5,493 bases of DNA from Clostridiales bacterium. GTDB lineage: Bacteria; Bacillota; Clostridia; Oscillospirales; Oscillospiraceae. The translations under genes and the position numbers were made by a program. Location of the stretch: assembly GCA_004555205.1 (NCBI GenBank), contig SFIY01000050.1, positions 1-5,493 on the forward strand, in the 5' to 3' direction. How positions within the stretch are numbered: the stretch's first letter is position 1; each line of letters opens with the position of its first letter. The notes beneath the pieces are model-generated. The model worked only from the letters and a program-made list of their open reading frames with translations. It did not search any database and was not told where the DNA came from. Of the stretch, positions 1-5,493 are shown in pieces.

Positions 1-1545
1 GCGGTCAAAGCCGATTGCCAGGTGCAGGAGATCAACAGCTTTTACTCTGTGCTCAAGCGCATGGAGATGCTTACGGTCAATGTGGAGGAGCTGAACTATC
101 TCGCCAAGCGGCTGGATAGTTTCGATACCGGCGAAGCCGCGCAGTTTCAGGCGGTGGCCCACAAGCTGGAGCTTTTTGAACTGAAGGATCTAATCAACCT
201 GACCTTCTGCTGCCAACAGGCCACGGTCATCACAGATTTTTCCGACCTCTCCGCTGTTGGCCGGAACCACTACATGAATTTACATGGCGGCAGTGCCAAA
301 ACGGATGAACTGAAAGCGCTGGACGGCGAAGCTGTGGCCCGGTCGCTCATAGCGGGAGGCAGCGGCACGATCACGCCCTATGGGGTCGTGTATGATAACG
401 GCATGAAATTGGAGCAGGTCTACGACGGGCGGTTCTTTCCCTGCTATTACTATGAGCCGAATGCCATCACGGTTGCGGTGACCGCCAAGTCCGAGCCGGA
501 GGATACGGAGCATATCACATGGCTGTACCTTCCTATGGCGCAGGAGGAGGTGGACCGTGCCCTCCAGCGTGCGGGCATTATGAATCTTGCGGATGCCCGG
601 CTTCACTTGGAGGATACGCAGCTGCCGGATGAAGTGGATGCGCTGCTGGATATGGAACAGGAAAGCCTTGCAGACCTCAATGCACTGGCAAAGGCAGCGA
701 GACCACTTTCCAATGACGACATCATAAAGCTGGGTGCGGCGGTGGCCATGGCAAAGCCGCAGAGCGCAGAGGAGATCAAAATGCTCGTGGAAAGCCTCGA
801 CTTGTTTGACTTCGTCCCCGGCGTTCATACGCCTACGGAGTACGGCAAGTACATGATTCAGGAATCTGAGCGCTTCGAGTACGATGAGAATTTGGAGGCG
901 TTCTACGACTACGAAGGCTACGCCCTGCAGCGCATGAATGAGGAGGACGGAATGTTCACGGATCGCGGGTATATAGCCTACAAAGGGGGTATCGCCTTGA
1001 AGGAAGTTATGGAATGCGGGCAGGGCGAGCAACCAGCACCGGAGCCTTGGCAGGGTGAGAACCGGGACGAATCATATTTGGGCGTGGGAGATTTTGCGGA
1101 AGCCGTGATTCGAGATGTACGCTTCAAGGTGCCGTACATCGGTGAACTGATCTGCGACACGGACTGTCCCTCTGTGGAGGAGTACAACAAGTTTGCCGAG
1201 GCGATGGAGAGTATTTGGCAGAAAGACGGCGCTCTGCTGACCTATGCCGCTGTGCTGGATGCCGAGCGGCCCGACACTCTGGGCAGGGCCTACGAGCTGC
1301 TGCAAAACTTGGAGAACTACAAACGCATCGTCGAGGGCACCTACGGCTACGGCCAGCAGCGGCTAAAGGAGAAGCTGGGGCTGGATGACGCAGCGGTGGA
1401 AATGCTGGACGGCTACATGGACTTTGAGAAGTACGGCGAGGAGTGCATGGAAGCGGACGGCGTGGTTACGACGGAGTTTGGCCTGCTGCGGCGGTTGGAG
1501 CCGCCTTTTGCAGCGCACACCTTGCAGATGAGAGACATGGTATGA
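1..1545 (+). CDS. ArdA-like antirestriction protein, multi-module, 5' partial
   Basis: The frame is open to the first base of the window. The only early start candidate, GTG at 22, has no ribosome binding site, so the true start is probably upstream. Residues below are numbered from that GTG (507 residues to the TGA). A hand count gives about 95 Asp+Glu against about 44 Lys+Arg. This suits ArdA proteins, which mimic DNA and block type I restriction enzymes in the cytoplasm. Three related modules can be seen. In each, a helix of ELNYLAK type (EELNYLAKR at 22-30, ADLNALAK at 217-224, EEYNKFAEA at 386-394) leads to a later aromatic/PGV-like segment. In modules two and three this is followed by a D-Y/F-E-x-Y/F-G-like element (YDYEGYA at 295-301, MDFEKYGEE at 466-474) and a G-x-x-T-x-x-G/F-x end. 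Known ArdA proteins are about 165 residues, so this is an enlarged form. Family assignment is by recalled sequence pattern; antirestriction activity is inferred. Confidence 0.72.
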   Translation, partial: AVKADCQVQEINSFYSVLKRMEMLTVNVEELNYLAKRLDSFDTGEAAQFQAVAHKLELFELKDLINLTFCCQQATVITDFSDLSAVGRNHYMNLHGGSAKTDELKALDGEAVARSLIAGGSGTITPYGVVYDNGMKLEQVYDGRFFPCYYYEPNAITVAVTAKSEPEDTEHITWLYLPMAQEEVDRALQRAGIMNLADARLHLEDTQLPDEVDALLDMEQESLADLNALAKAARPLSNDDIIKLGAAVAMAKPQSAEEIKMLVESLDLFDFVPGVHTPTEYGKYMIQESERFEYDENLEAFYDYEGYALQRMNEEDGMFTDRGYIAYKGGIALKEVMECGQGEQPAPEPWQGENRDESYLGVGDFAEAVIRDVRFKVPYIGELICDTDCPSVEEYNKFAEAMESIWQKDGALLTYAAVLDAERPDTLGRAYELLQNLENYKRIVEGTYGYGQQRLKEKLGLDDAAVEMLDGYMDFEKYGEECMEADGVVTTEFGLLRRLEPPFAAHTLQMRDMV

Positions 1546-1605
1546 GTGAGAGTGAAATTCACATCAGGGGGCCTCCCTTTTCTTCGGGAGCGGCGCAGAT
1601 TCCCA

Positions 1606-1634
1606 TTGACTTATGGGCGGTCCTGTGGTAGTTG
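1606..1634 (+). promoter_or_regulatory. Weak candidate promoter upstream of the lipoprotein gene
   Basis: TTGACT at 1606-1611 closely resembles a -35 box. Seventeen bases later TAGTTG (1629-1634) stands in the -10 place, preceded by TGG, which gives an extended -10 arrangement. The -10 box itself is poor. The -35 box overlaps a small inverted repeat, CCCAT (1602-1606) and ATGGG (1613-1617). Initiation here would leave a leader of about 40 bases before the lipoprotein start. The lipoprotein may instead be read through from the ArdA-like gene, since no convincing terminator separates them. Confidence 0.2.
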
Positions 1635-1669
1635 TGTTGTGTACCGACACAGAACGGAAAATAAAAAAT

Positions 1670-1675
1670 GGAGGT
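1670..1675 (+). promoter_or_regulatory. Ribosome binding site fixing the lipoprotein start
   Basis: GGAGGT lies five bases before the ATG at 1681. The frame is open from just after the previous gene's stop, so a longer start at GTG 1546 is formally possible. This site, together with the signal peptide starting at 1681, settles the start. Confidence 0.8.
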
Positions 1676-1680
1676 ACAGA

Positions 1681-2400
1681 ATGAAAAAACTGCAAATCAT
1701 GGCGTGGGTGCTGAGTGCGCTGCTCCTCACAGGCTGCGGCGGGTCTGGGACACCTACGAATACGGACAATCTGCCGCAAACATCTGCTACCGATGCTTCC
1801 GAGGCCACGACAACGCAAAACGGGAACGAATATGCTTCGGAGGAAGCGACGCCGGGGCAGGACGAAAAGTCCGGCGCTTCCGACGCAGCTCCTGGACAGG
1901 TGACTGAAAAGGATTCCTCTGCTGGAGATGAAAAGCCTGCGGTGGGGAAAACTCCTGCGCGGGAAAATGGGGCGAGTGCGCCGTCTAAGGCAGGGCCAGC
2001 TGGGGGTGAATCATCCGATTCGGCAGGGAGTAGTTCTTCCAAGCCTGCGGGAAATGAGCCGTCTAAGCCTGCGGGGGATAGTCCATCCGCACCTGCGGGG
2101 AGTGGGACGGATGCGGTGGAAACACCTGCGCCCCAGCCGGAGGAGAAAGTTTTTGACATGGACTACTGGCTGGGCTATGCCAAGGACTACGCCGTGGGCA
2201 TTGGTCTGCGGCTGGATGAAAATGCAACGGATAGCTGGGACACGCCCATCCGATGCAGCAGTAAGACGGAGGATGTTCTGGCCGCCTATATCCGGGATGA
2301 TCTGACATATTATAAGAACGAGGAAGGCTGCACGGCTGTGTGGATATGGGCGGAACAGGTGGGAAATGGGCAGTACGAACTGTTCATCGGTCGCGGGTAA
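1681..2400 (+). CDS. Surface lipoprotein with Pro/Ala/Ser-rich tether, function unknown
   Basis: This 239-residue lipoprotein precursor has a short basic start (MKK), a hydrophobic stretch and a lipobox LTGC at residues 16-19. Cys19 should be lipidated and cleaved by signal peptidase II, tethering the protein to the outer face of the membrane. Residues about 22-155 are low complexity (Ser, Ala, Pro, Gly, Thr, Glu, Lys), look disordered, and include an eight-residue repeat of SKPAGNEP type. Residues about 156-239 form a compact acidic/aromatic domain: DYWLGYAKDYA at 161-171, LRLDENATDSWDTPI at 176-190, then YIRDDLTYYKNEEG and VWIWAEQ, ending YELFIGRG. Similar C-terminal domains are, as I recall, carried by lipoproteins of clostridial conjugative elements, but I know no proven function. 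The gene sits between the ArdA-like gene and the pilus genes and is followed by a stem-loop. It could be a surface-exclusion or cell-contact factor, but nothing here proves that. Lipoprotein status is well supported. Confidence 0.85.
   Translation: MKKLQIMAWVLSALLLTGCGGSGTPTNTDNLPQTSATDASEATTTQNGNEYASEEATPGQDEKSGASDAAPGQVTEKDSSAGDEKPAVGKTPARENGASAPSKAGPAGGESSDSAGSSSSKPAGNEPSKPAGDSPSAPAGSGTDAVETPAPQPEEKVFDMDYWLGYAKDYAVGIGLRLDENATDSWDTPIRCSSKTEDVLAAYIRDDLTYYKNEEGCTAVWIWAEQVGNGQYELFIGRG
2038..2109 (+). repeat. Three diverged 24-base tandem repeats in the lipoprotein tether
   Basis: Three in-frame 24-base units encode SKPAGNEP, SKPAGDSP and SAPAGSGT. The core AAGCCTGCGGG is identical in the first two units, and the third keeps CCTGCGGGG. 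The units lie in the disordered tether, so changes in copy number would alter its length without breaking the frame. A related but irregular stretch precedes them. Confidence 0.65.
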
Positions 2401-2410
2401 CGCAAAATTT

Positions 2411-2447
2411 ATAAGAGAAAGGCTCTCATGGAGGGCCTTTTTCTTAT
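2411..2447 (+). terminator. Intrinsic terminator or intercistronic stem-loop
   Basis: The arms 2411-2427 and 2431-2447 pair over 17 positions with two G-U wobbles and a three-base ATG loop (2428-2430). The 3' arm contains a run of T (2438-2442) followed by CTTAT, as in a rho-independent terminator. The 5' arm is A-rich, so the element could also act on the opposite strand. It begins 11 bases after the lipoprotein stop. The next gene starts only 31 bases after the stem, with no visible promoter between. Confidence 0.75.
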
Positions 2448-2465
2448 GGCGAAATTTGGGAGAAT

Positions 2466-2473
2466 GGGGAGGT
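2466..2473 (+). promoter_or_regulatory. Strong ribosome binding site supporting a TTG start
   Basis: GGGGAGGT ends four bases before TTG at 2478. No ATG or GTG lies between this site and the start of the signal peptide, and no in-frame ATG lies just upstream. The TTG is therefore the best start, giving the expected MKR n-region. Confidence 0.7.
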
Positions 2474-2477
2474 TAAT

Positions 2478-3905
2478 TTGAAACGAATTATCAAGTGCGT
2501 AGCGGCGTTTCTGCTGGCGCTGGTGCTGTGTTTATGCCTGCTGCCTACCACAGCTTTTGCGGCATCTAAGCAGGTGTATATTTGGAATTTTCCGCTGTCA
2601 GATGACACCTTGAGAACCAGCGGCAAGTGGGGGCATGGGGCGTTAAACCTGCGGTTTGGGTATCATGTGGCAGCCAACAACTACACGCAGTTTCGGTGCC
2701 TGGATTCCTGGCAGGGGGAGGTGGCCTACTGCATTGAGCCGGGTGTGCCGCAGAAAAACTATGATTCCCTTACGGACCACGATGACACCTGGTGGGACCG
2801 CATGACCCTGCCTGCCGGGCATCCCCTTACGCCCCGCGAGGTGCAGCGGCTGATCGGGCGGGTTATGAGCTACGGCTACCACGGCTCTATCGGCGGGGGC
2901 TGGTGGGCGGATGTGGAAGCTACGGCGGAGAAAATGGCCTGGGCCTATGCCACGCAGATTCTCATTTGGGAGGTGGTGGTAGGCGAACGGGACAGCAGCT
3001 TCCGTCATATTGATGTGAAGTCTATGGGTTATAACGAAGCCTTGGAACGGGTGGATAGTACCCATCCCCTGCGGAGTAAAATTCTCAGCTACTATAACTC
3101 CATCGTGACCTCGGTGCAGACCCACAGCAAGCGGCCCAGCTTCTGCGGGTCCTTGCCTTCCAATGCGGGGATGCTGGAGCTGAGTTGGGACGGAAGCAAG
3201 TTCGTGGGCAGCGTCACGGACACCAATGGAATGCTGGGAAAGTACAGCTTCAGCTGTGAGGACGCGGACTTGACTTTCAGCAAGAGTGGGAATGTGCTGA
3301 CGGTTTCCACGGAGAAGCCTATCCCGGAGGCTGCCACCGTGGTGGGCAGCAAAAATGGCACTACTCATGCAGGCGTGGTAGTCTGGGGCGATGGCGTATG
3401 GGGATCGGCTACCGGTATTCAAGATGTGGTCACCTATTCCGCCAGCGTTCGGGACCCAGTGACGGCTTATCTCAAAATCAAGACCGCTGCCATCCCCGGC
3501 AGGATCACAGTAAAGAAAGTGGACGCCGAGGGTGCGCCTTTGCAGGGGATTCGGTTTCTGCTGGAATCCTCTGCGGACCAGGTGAACTGGCAGGAGGTGA
3601 GCACAGCGGAAACGGGTGCGGGCGGCTCGGTTTGCTGGGAAGATTTGACAGCAGACGGCGGCACCTACTACCGGGTGACGGAGGTGCAAACGGCGGAGGG
3701 AATGACGCTGCTGGCGGAGCCTTTGTTTTTGGGGACGCTGGATGCAGACAACCACGACATCACCATTACCGCCTGCAACAATGCGAGCTTTGCGCTGCCC
3801 TTTACGGGCGGGGCAGGCTTCACAATATATATTCTGTTTGCGGCACTCATGCTCGGCATGGGTGTTTATTTTTGCAAAAAAACCACGATGAAAAAGGAGA
3901 ACTGA
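2478..3905 (+). CDS. Thioester-domain (TQXA) LPXTG-anchored adhesin with CnaB/SpaA-type domain, likely pilus tip
   Basis: A 475-residue cell-wall adhesin. Residues 1-29 are a signal peptide (MKR, hydrophobic core, TAFAA). Residues about 31-180 fit a thioester domain. Cys85 in AYCIEPG and Gln160 in ATQILIWE are the expected partners of the internal Cys-Gln thioester, through which such proteins can bind host surfaces covalently. Residues about 225-330 look beta-rich (VTDTNGMLGKYSF and after). Residues about 341-436 are a CnaB/SpaA-like domain. Lys347 in VKKVD, Glu402 in VTEVQ and Asn434 or Asn435 in TACNN fit the Lys-Glu-Asn set of an intramolecular isopeptide bond. LPFTG at 440-444, a membrane span (about 447-465) and a basic tail (KKTTMKK) form the sorting signal. 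The start is TTG. The stop lies three bases before the pilin gene, implying co-transcription, so a tip or accessory pilin role is likely. Extra cysteines (74, 223, 260, 386, 433) are notable in an exported protein. Family is confident; tip position is inferred. Confidence 0.88.
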   Translation: MKRIIKCVAAFLLALVLCLCLLPTTAFAASKQVYIWNFPLSDDTLRTSGKWGHGALNLRFGYHVAANNYTQFRCLDSWQGEVAYCIEPGVPQKNYDSLTDHDDTWWDRMTLPAGHPLTPREVQRLIGRVMSYGYHGSIGGGWWADVEATAEKMAWAYATQILIWEVVVGERDSSFRHIDVKSMGYNEALERVDSTHPLRSKILSYYNSIVTSVQTHSKRPSFCGSLPSNAGMLELSWDGSKFVGSVTDTNGMLGKYSFSCEDADLTFSKSGNVLTVSTEKPIPEAATVVGSKNGTTHAGVVVWGDGVWGSATGIQDVVTYSASVRDPVTAYLKIKTAAIPGRITVKKVDAEGAPLQGIRFLLESSADQVNWQEVSTAETGAGGSVCWEDLTADGGTYYRVTEVQTAEGMTLLAEPLFLGTLDADNHDITITACNNASFALPFTGGAGFTIYILFAALMLGMGVYFCKKTTMKKEN

Positions 3906-3908
3906 ACG

Positions 3909-5165
3909 ATGAAGAAAACGAAGCGACTTTGGGCGCTGCTCCTGGCTATGGTCATGGCCTTGGGGCTTATCACCACGACGTTCGCGGCGCCGACCATTGA
4001 CTCCGGGCGAAAGGCGTCCCTTTCCCTTTACAAGTACGACATCACGGCAGCCAGCGCAGACGGAGCGTGGGATGAGGCGTCCTATGTCAGCACCGGTGTG
4101 CAGGACGATGCCGTTACCGACAAGCTGGCAAAGTACGCCATCCAGGGCGTGGAGTTTAGCTATCTGCGGGTAGCGTCCATCTCCACTTACAGTCAGCGGG
4201 AGAGCGGTCAGTACAAGGTGGGTGTGCTGTATGGCTTTGCGGACGACGCAGTGCTCCAGGCCATTGGACTGACTAAGGCGGACGCTTACAAGCGCGGGAG
4301 CGGTGTATTTTACTTCACCTCCGACAAGCTGAACAAAGCCCTGGCGGATGCCCTGGCTGTCAACGCCACTACCGTTAAAAATGCGCTGGAGATTGCCGTC
4401 CGGAACGGCGGCAAGGCCATGCCTGAGACGGACGCAAACGGACACAGCAAGGTCAGCGGTCTGGAGCAGGGGCTGTATCTGGTGGTGGAGACCCGTGTGC
4501 CGGAGAATGTCATCAGCACCTGTAACCCGTTCTTCGTCTCTCTGCCCATGACCACCACGGACGGCAAAGACTGGAACTACGATGTGACCGTGTATCCCAA
4601 GAACCAGACCGGCAGTCCGGACCTCGAAAAGGCTGTCCGGGAGGATAAAAACAGCACCGGCAAGAACGGCGGCACGGCGGATATTGCGGATGGCTATGCA
4701 CATACTGCCACCGCTTCCGTGGGCGATGTGGTGGACTATCAGATCATCAGCACACTGCCCACCATTACCTCCAAGGCTACCAGCCTCACTACCTATACCT
4801 TTGTGGACACGATGAGCGAGGGCATCCGCTACAACAGAAGCGATGTGATCATTGAGTTCTTCCGGGATGCCGGATGCACCGATGAGATCACCGCTTGGGA
4901 CGAGGATTCCGGCAAGTTTGTCGTCAGCTATGATGACGCTGCCAACACCATGACCATTGGTATGACAGAGACCGGGCTGGCGGACATCAACGAATCTGAG
5001 AGCGTCTACACGGACAGCGTGAAGCGTGGTTACAGCGACTGTACCATGCGGATCACCTATGCCGCTACCCTTACCGCTGACGCACAGCTGGGTGATACCG
5101 ACAACCCCAACGAGGTGGTGCTGACCTGGAAGCGCACCAATACCACACGGACGGCTATTTTGTGA
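3909..5165 (+). CDS. SpaA-type major pilin, truncated by frame break (first two domains only)
   Basis: The 418-residue product starts at ATG 3909, eight bases after AAGGAGA (3894-3900), which lies inside the end of the preceding adhesin gene. Residues 1 to about 26 are a signal peptide (MKKTKR, hydrophobic core, TTFA). The first domain runs from ASLSLYKYDI (36-45) to a perfect pilin motif WxxxVxVYPK at 222-231. Lys231 is the expected acceptor for class C sortase polymerisation. It contains an E-box-like YLVVETRVPENV (190-201, Glu194). The second domain (about 236-409) resembles the fimbrial isopeptide D2 fold, with Lys241 (LEKAVRED), Asp300 (TFVDT) and Asn401 (PNEVVLTW) as plausible bond residues. 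After NEVVLTWKRTNT the protein ends in the unrelated tail TRTAIL and TGA. No third domain or LPXTG is present in this frame; both are normal for the family, and the third domain continues in the -1 frame. The product would be secreted but not anchored. Identity is confident; whether it is functional is doubtful. Confidence 0.85.
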   Translation: MKKTKRLWALLLAMVMALGLITTTFAAPTIDSGRKASLSLYKYDITAASADGAWDEASYVSTGVQDDAVTDKLAKYAIQGVEFSYLRVASISTYSQRESGQYKVGVLYGFADDAVLQAIGLTKADAYKRGSGVFYFTSDKLNKALADALAVNATTVKNALEIAVRNGGKAMPETDANGHSKVSGLEQGLYLVVETRVPENVISTCNPFFVSLPMTTTDGKDWNYDVTVYPKNQTGSPDLEKAVREDKNSTGKNGGTADIADGYAHTATASVGDVVDYQIISTLPTITSKATSLTTYTFVDTMSEGIRYNRSDVIIEFFRDAGCTDEITAWDEDSGKFVVSYDDAANTMTIGMTETGLADINESESVYTDSVKRGYSDCTMRITYAATLTADAQLGDTDNPNEVVLTWKRTNTTRTAIL

Positions 5166-5493
5166 CGGCAAAGCTGGTGGACGGCGTGTACCATGTCACC
5201 GGCCACGAGGCGAAGGAGAGCAAGGCCACGGCGTTCGTGCCCAACGGGGAGGGGCACATCCGGGTCATGGGTCTGGAGGACGATACCTATACGATGACAG
5301 AGACCGCCACCGACAAGGGGTATGTGCTGCTGAAAGACGGCATTGAAATTGTCATTACCGCTGCGGAGAGCGAGAGCGCCTGCGAGACCTGCGGCGTGAA
5401 GCTCCTGACGGCCAGCGGCAGCGTCAACGGCGACGCGGTGGACATGGAGGACGGCAATGCCATCGTGCCGCTGACGGTCATCAACAACCCCGG
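5144..5493 (+). pseudogene. Out-of-frame C-terminal part of the major pilin, 3' partial
   Basis: Read with codons from 5144, this stretch is open to the window end. It continues the pilin logically: TDGYFVTAKLVDGVYHVTGH, then a strand rich in FVPNGEGHIRVMGLED, an E-box YTMTETATDKGY, LLKDGIEIVI, CETCG, LLTASGSVNG, and a final VPLTVINNP. In the family such an end directly precedes the LPXTG sorting signal, which should lie just beyond the window. The segment is in the -1 frame relative to 3909-5165. It lacks the initial strand with the isopeptide Lys expected at the start of the third domain. It has no signal peptide. Its possible starts (GTG 5162, ATG 5267) have no well-placed ribosome binding site, so separate translation is unlikely. 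It is best read as the broken 3' half of the same gene. A sequencing or assembly fault is the alternative. Confidence 0.75.

Noticed and set aside
280..1032. A 250-codon minus-strand frame opposite the ArdA-like gene.
   Set aside because: No recognisable motif or convincing start, and it lies fully opposite a well-supported acidic protein whose repeats are visible.
1571..1593. Terminator after the ArdA-like gene formed by CTCCC/GGGAG.
   Set aside because: The stem is only five pairs and is followed by CGGCGCAG with no T-run.
1543..1680. Stop-codon read-through fusing the ArdA-like protein to the lipoprotein, since both are in the same frame with only one TGA between.
   Set aside because: The lipoprotein has its own GGAGGT site, ATG and signal peptide. 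A fusion would bury the signal peptide, so the shared frame is taken as chance.
5145..5165. Programmed -1 ribosomal frameshift joining the two pilin frames.
   Set aside because: The -1 direction fits, but no X XXY YYZ slippery heptamer is present. A shift near the stop would retain the unrelated RTAI residues instead of TDGY, and the Lys-bearing strand would still be missing. A deletion explains more.
2643..5171. An 842-codon open frame on the minus strand opposite the adhesin and pilin genes.
   Set aside because: Its translation is rich in His, Arg, Gly and Val with no recognisable domain. The plus strand in the same region carries signal peptides, thioester, E-box, pilin and LPXTG motifs. 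Long antisense frames are common opposite GC-rich genes with biased codon use.
5246..5269. Independent start at ATG 5267 after a GGGGAGGGG run (5246-5254) for the pilin C-terminal part.
   Set aside because: The spacing is 12 bases, the purine run simply encodes PNGEG within the domain, and the product would start mid-fold without a signal peptide.

Overview
The window looks like accessory DNA from a Gram-positive anaerobe of the class Clostridia, most likely inside an integrative conjugative element (ICE). The evidence is strong GGAGG-type ribosome binding sites, a lipobox, an LPFTG sorting signal, pilin motifs, moderately high GC content, and an ArdA-like antirestriction gene beside a surface-protein cassette. 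No integrase, relaxase or type IV secretion gene lies in the window, so the ICE assignment is inference from gene types. All genes read on the + strand.

Layout. Positions 1-1545 hold the 3' part of a large acidic ArdA-like protein that appears to contain three diverged ArdA-type modules. Positions 1546-1680 are a short intergenic leader with small hairpins and one weak promoter candidate. Positions 1681-2400 encode a lipoprotein with a long Pro/Ala/Ser/Gly-rich tether and a compact C-terminal domain of unknown function. A strong stem-loop (2411-2447) follows. Positions 2478-3905 (TTG start) encode a sortase-anchored thioester-domain adhesin, and three bases later a fimbrial major-pilin gene begins at 3909.

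The pilin reading frame breaks. It ends at a TGA at 5163-5165, after two pilin domains, with an unrelated five-residue tail. The rest of the pilin (third domain, E-box, C-terminal segment) continues in the -1 frame to the window edge. The first, Lys-bearing strand of the third domain is missing as well. This points to a deletion plus frame change, or an assembly join, rather than a one-base sequencing slip. As written, the pilin would be secreted without its sorting signal.

How the genes fit together. The ArdA-like protein would protect incoming element DNA from host type I restriction. The thioester protein would act as a covalent tip adhesin and the SpaA-type pilin as the shaft. The sortase expected to join them is not in the window and would lie downstream. 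The lipoprotein may be a further surface component of the element. No RNA gene, CRISPR array or insertion sequence was seen.
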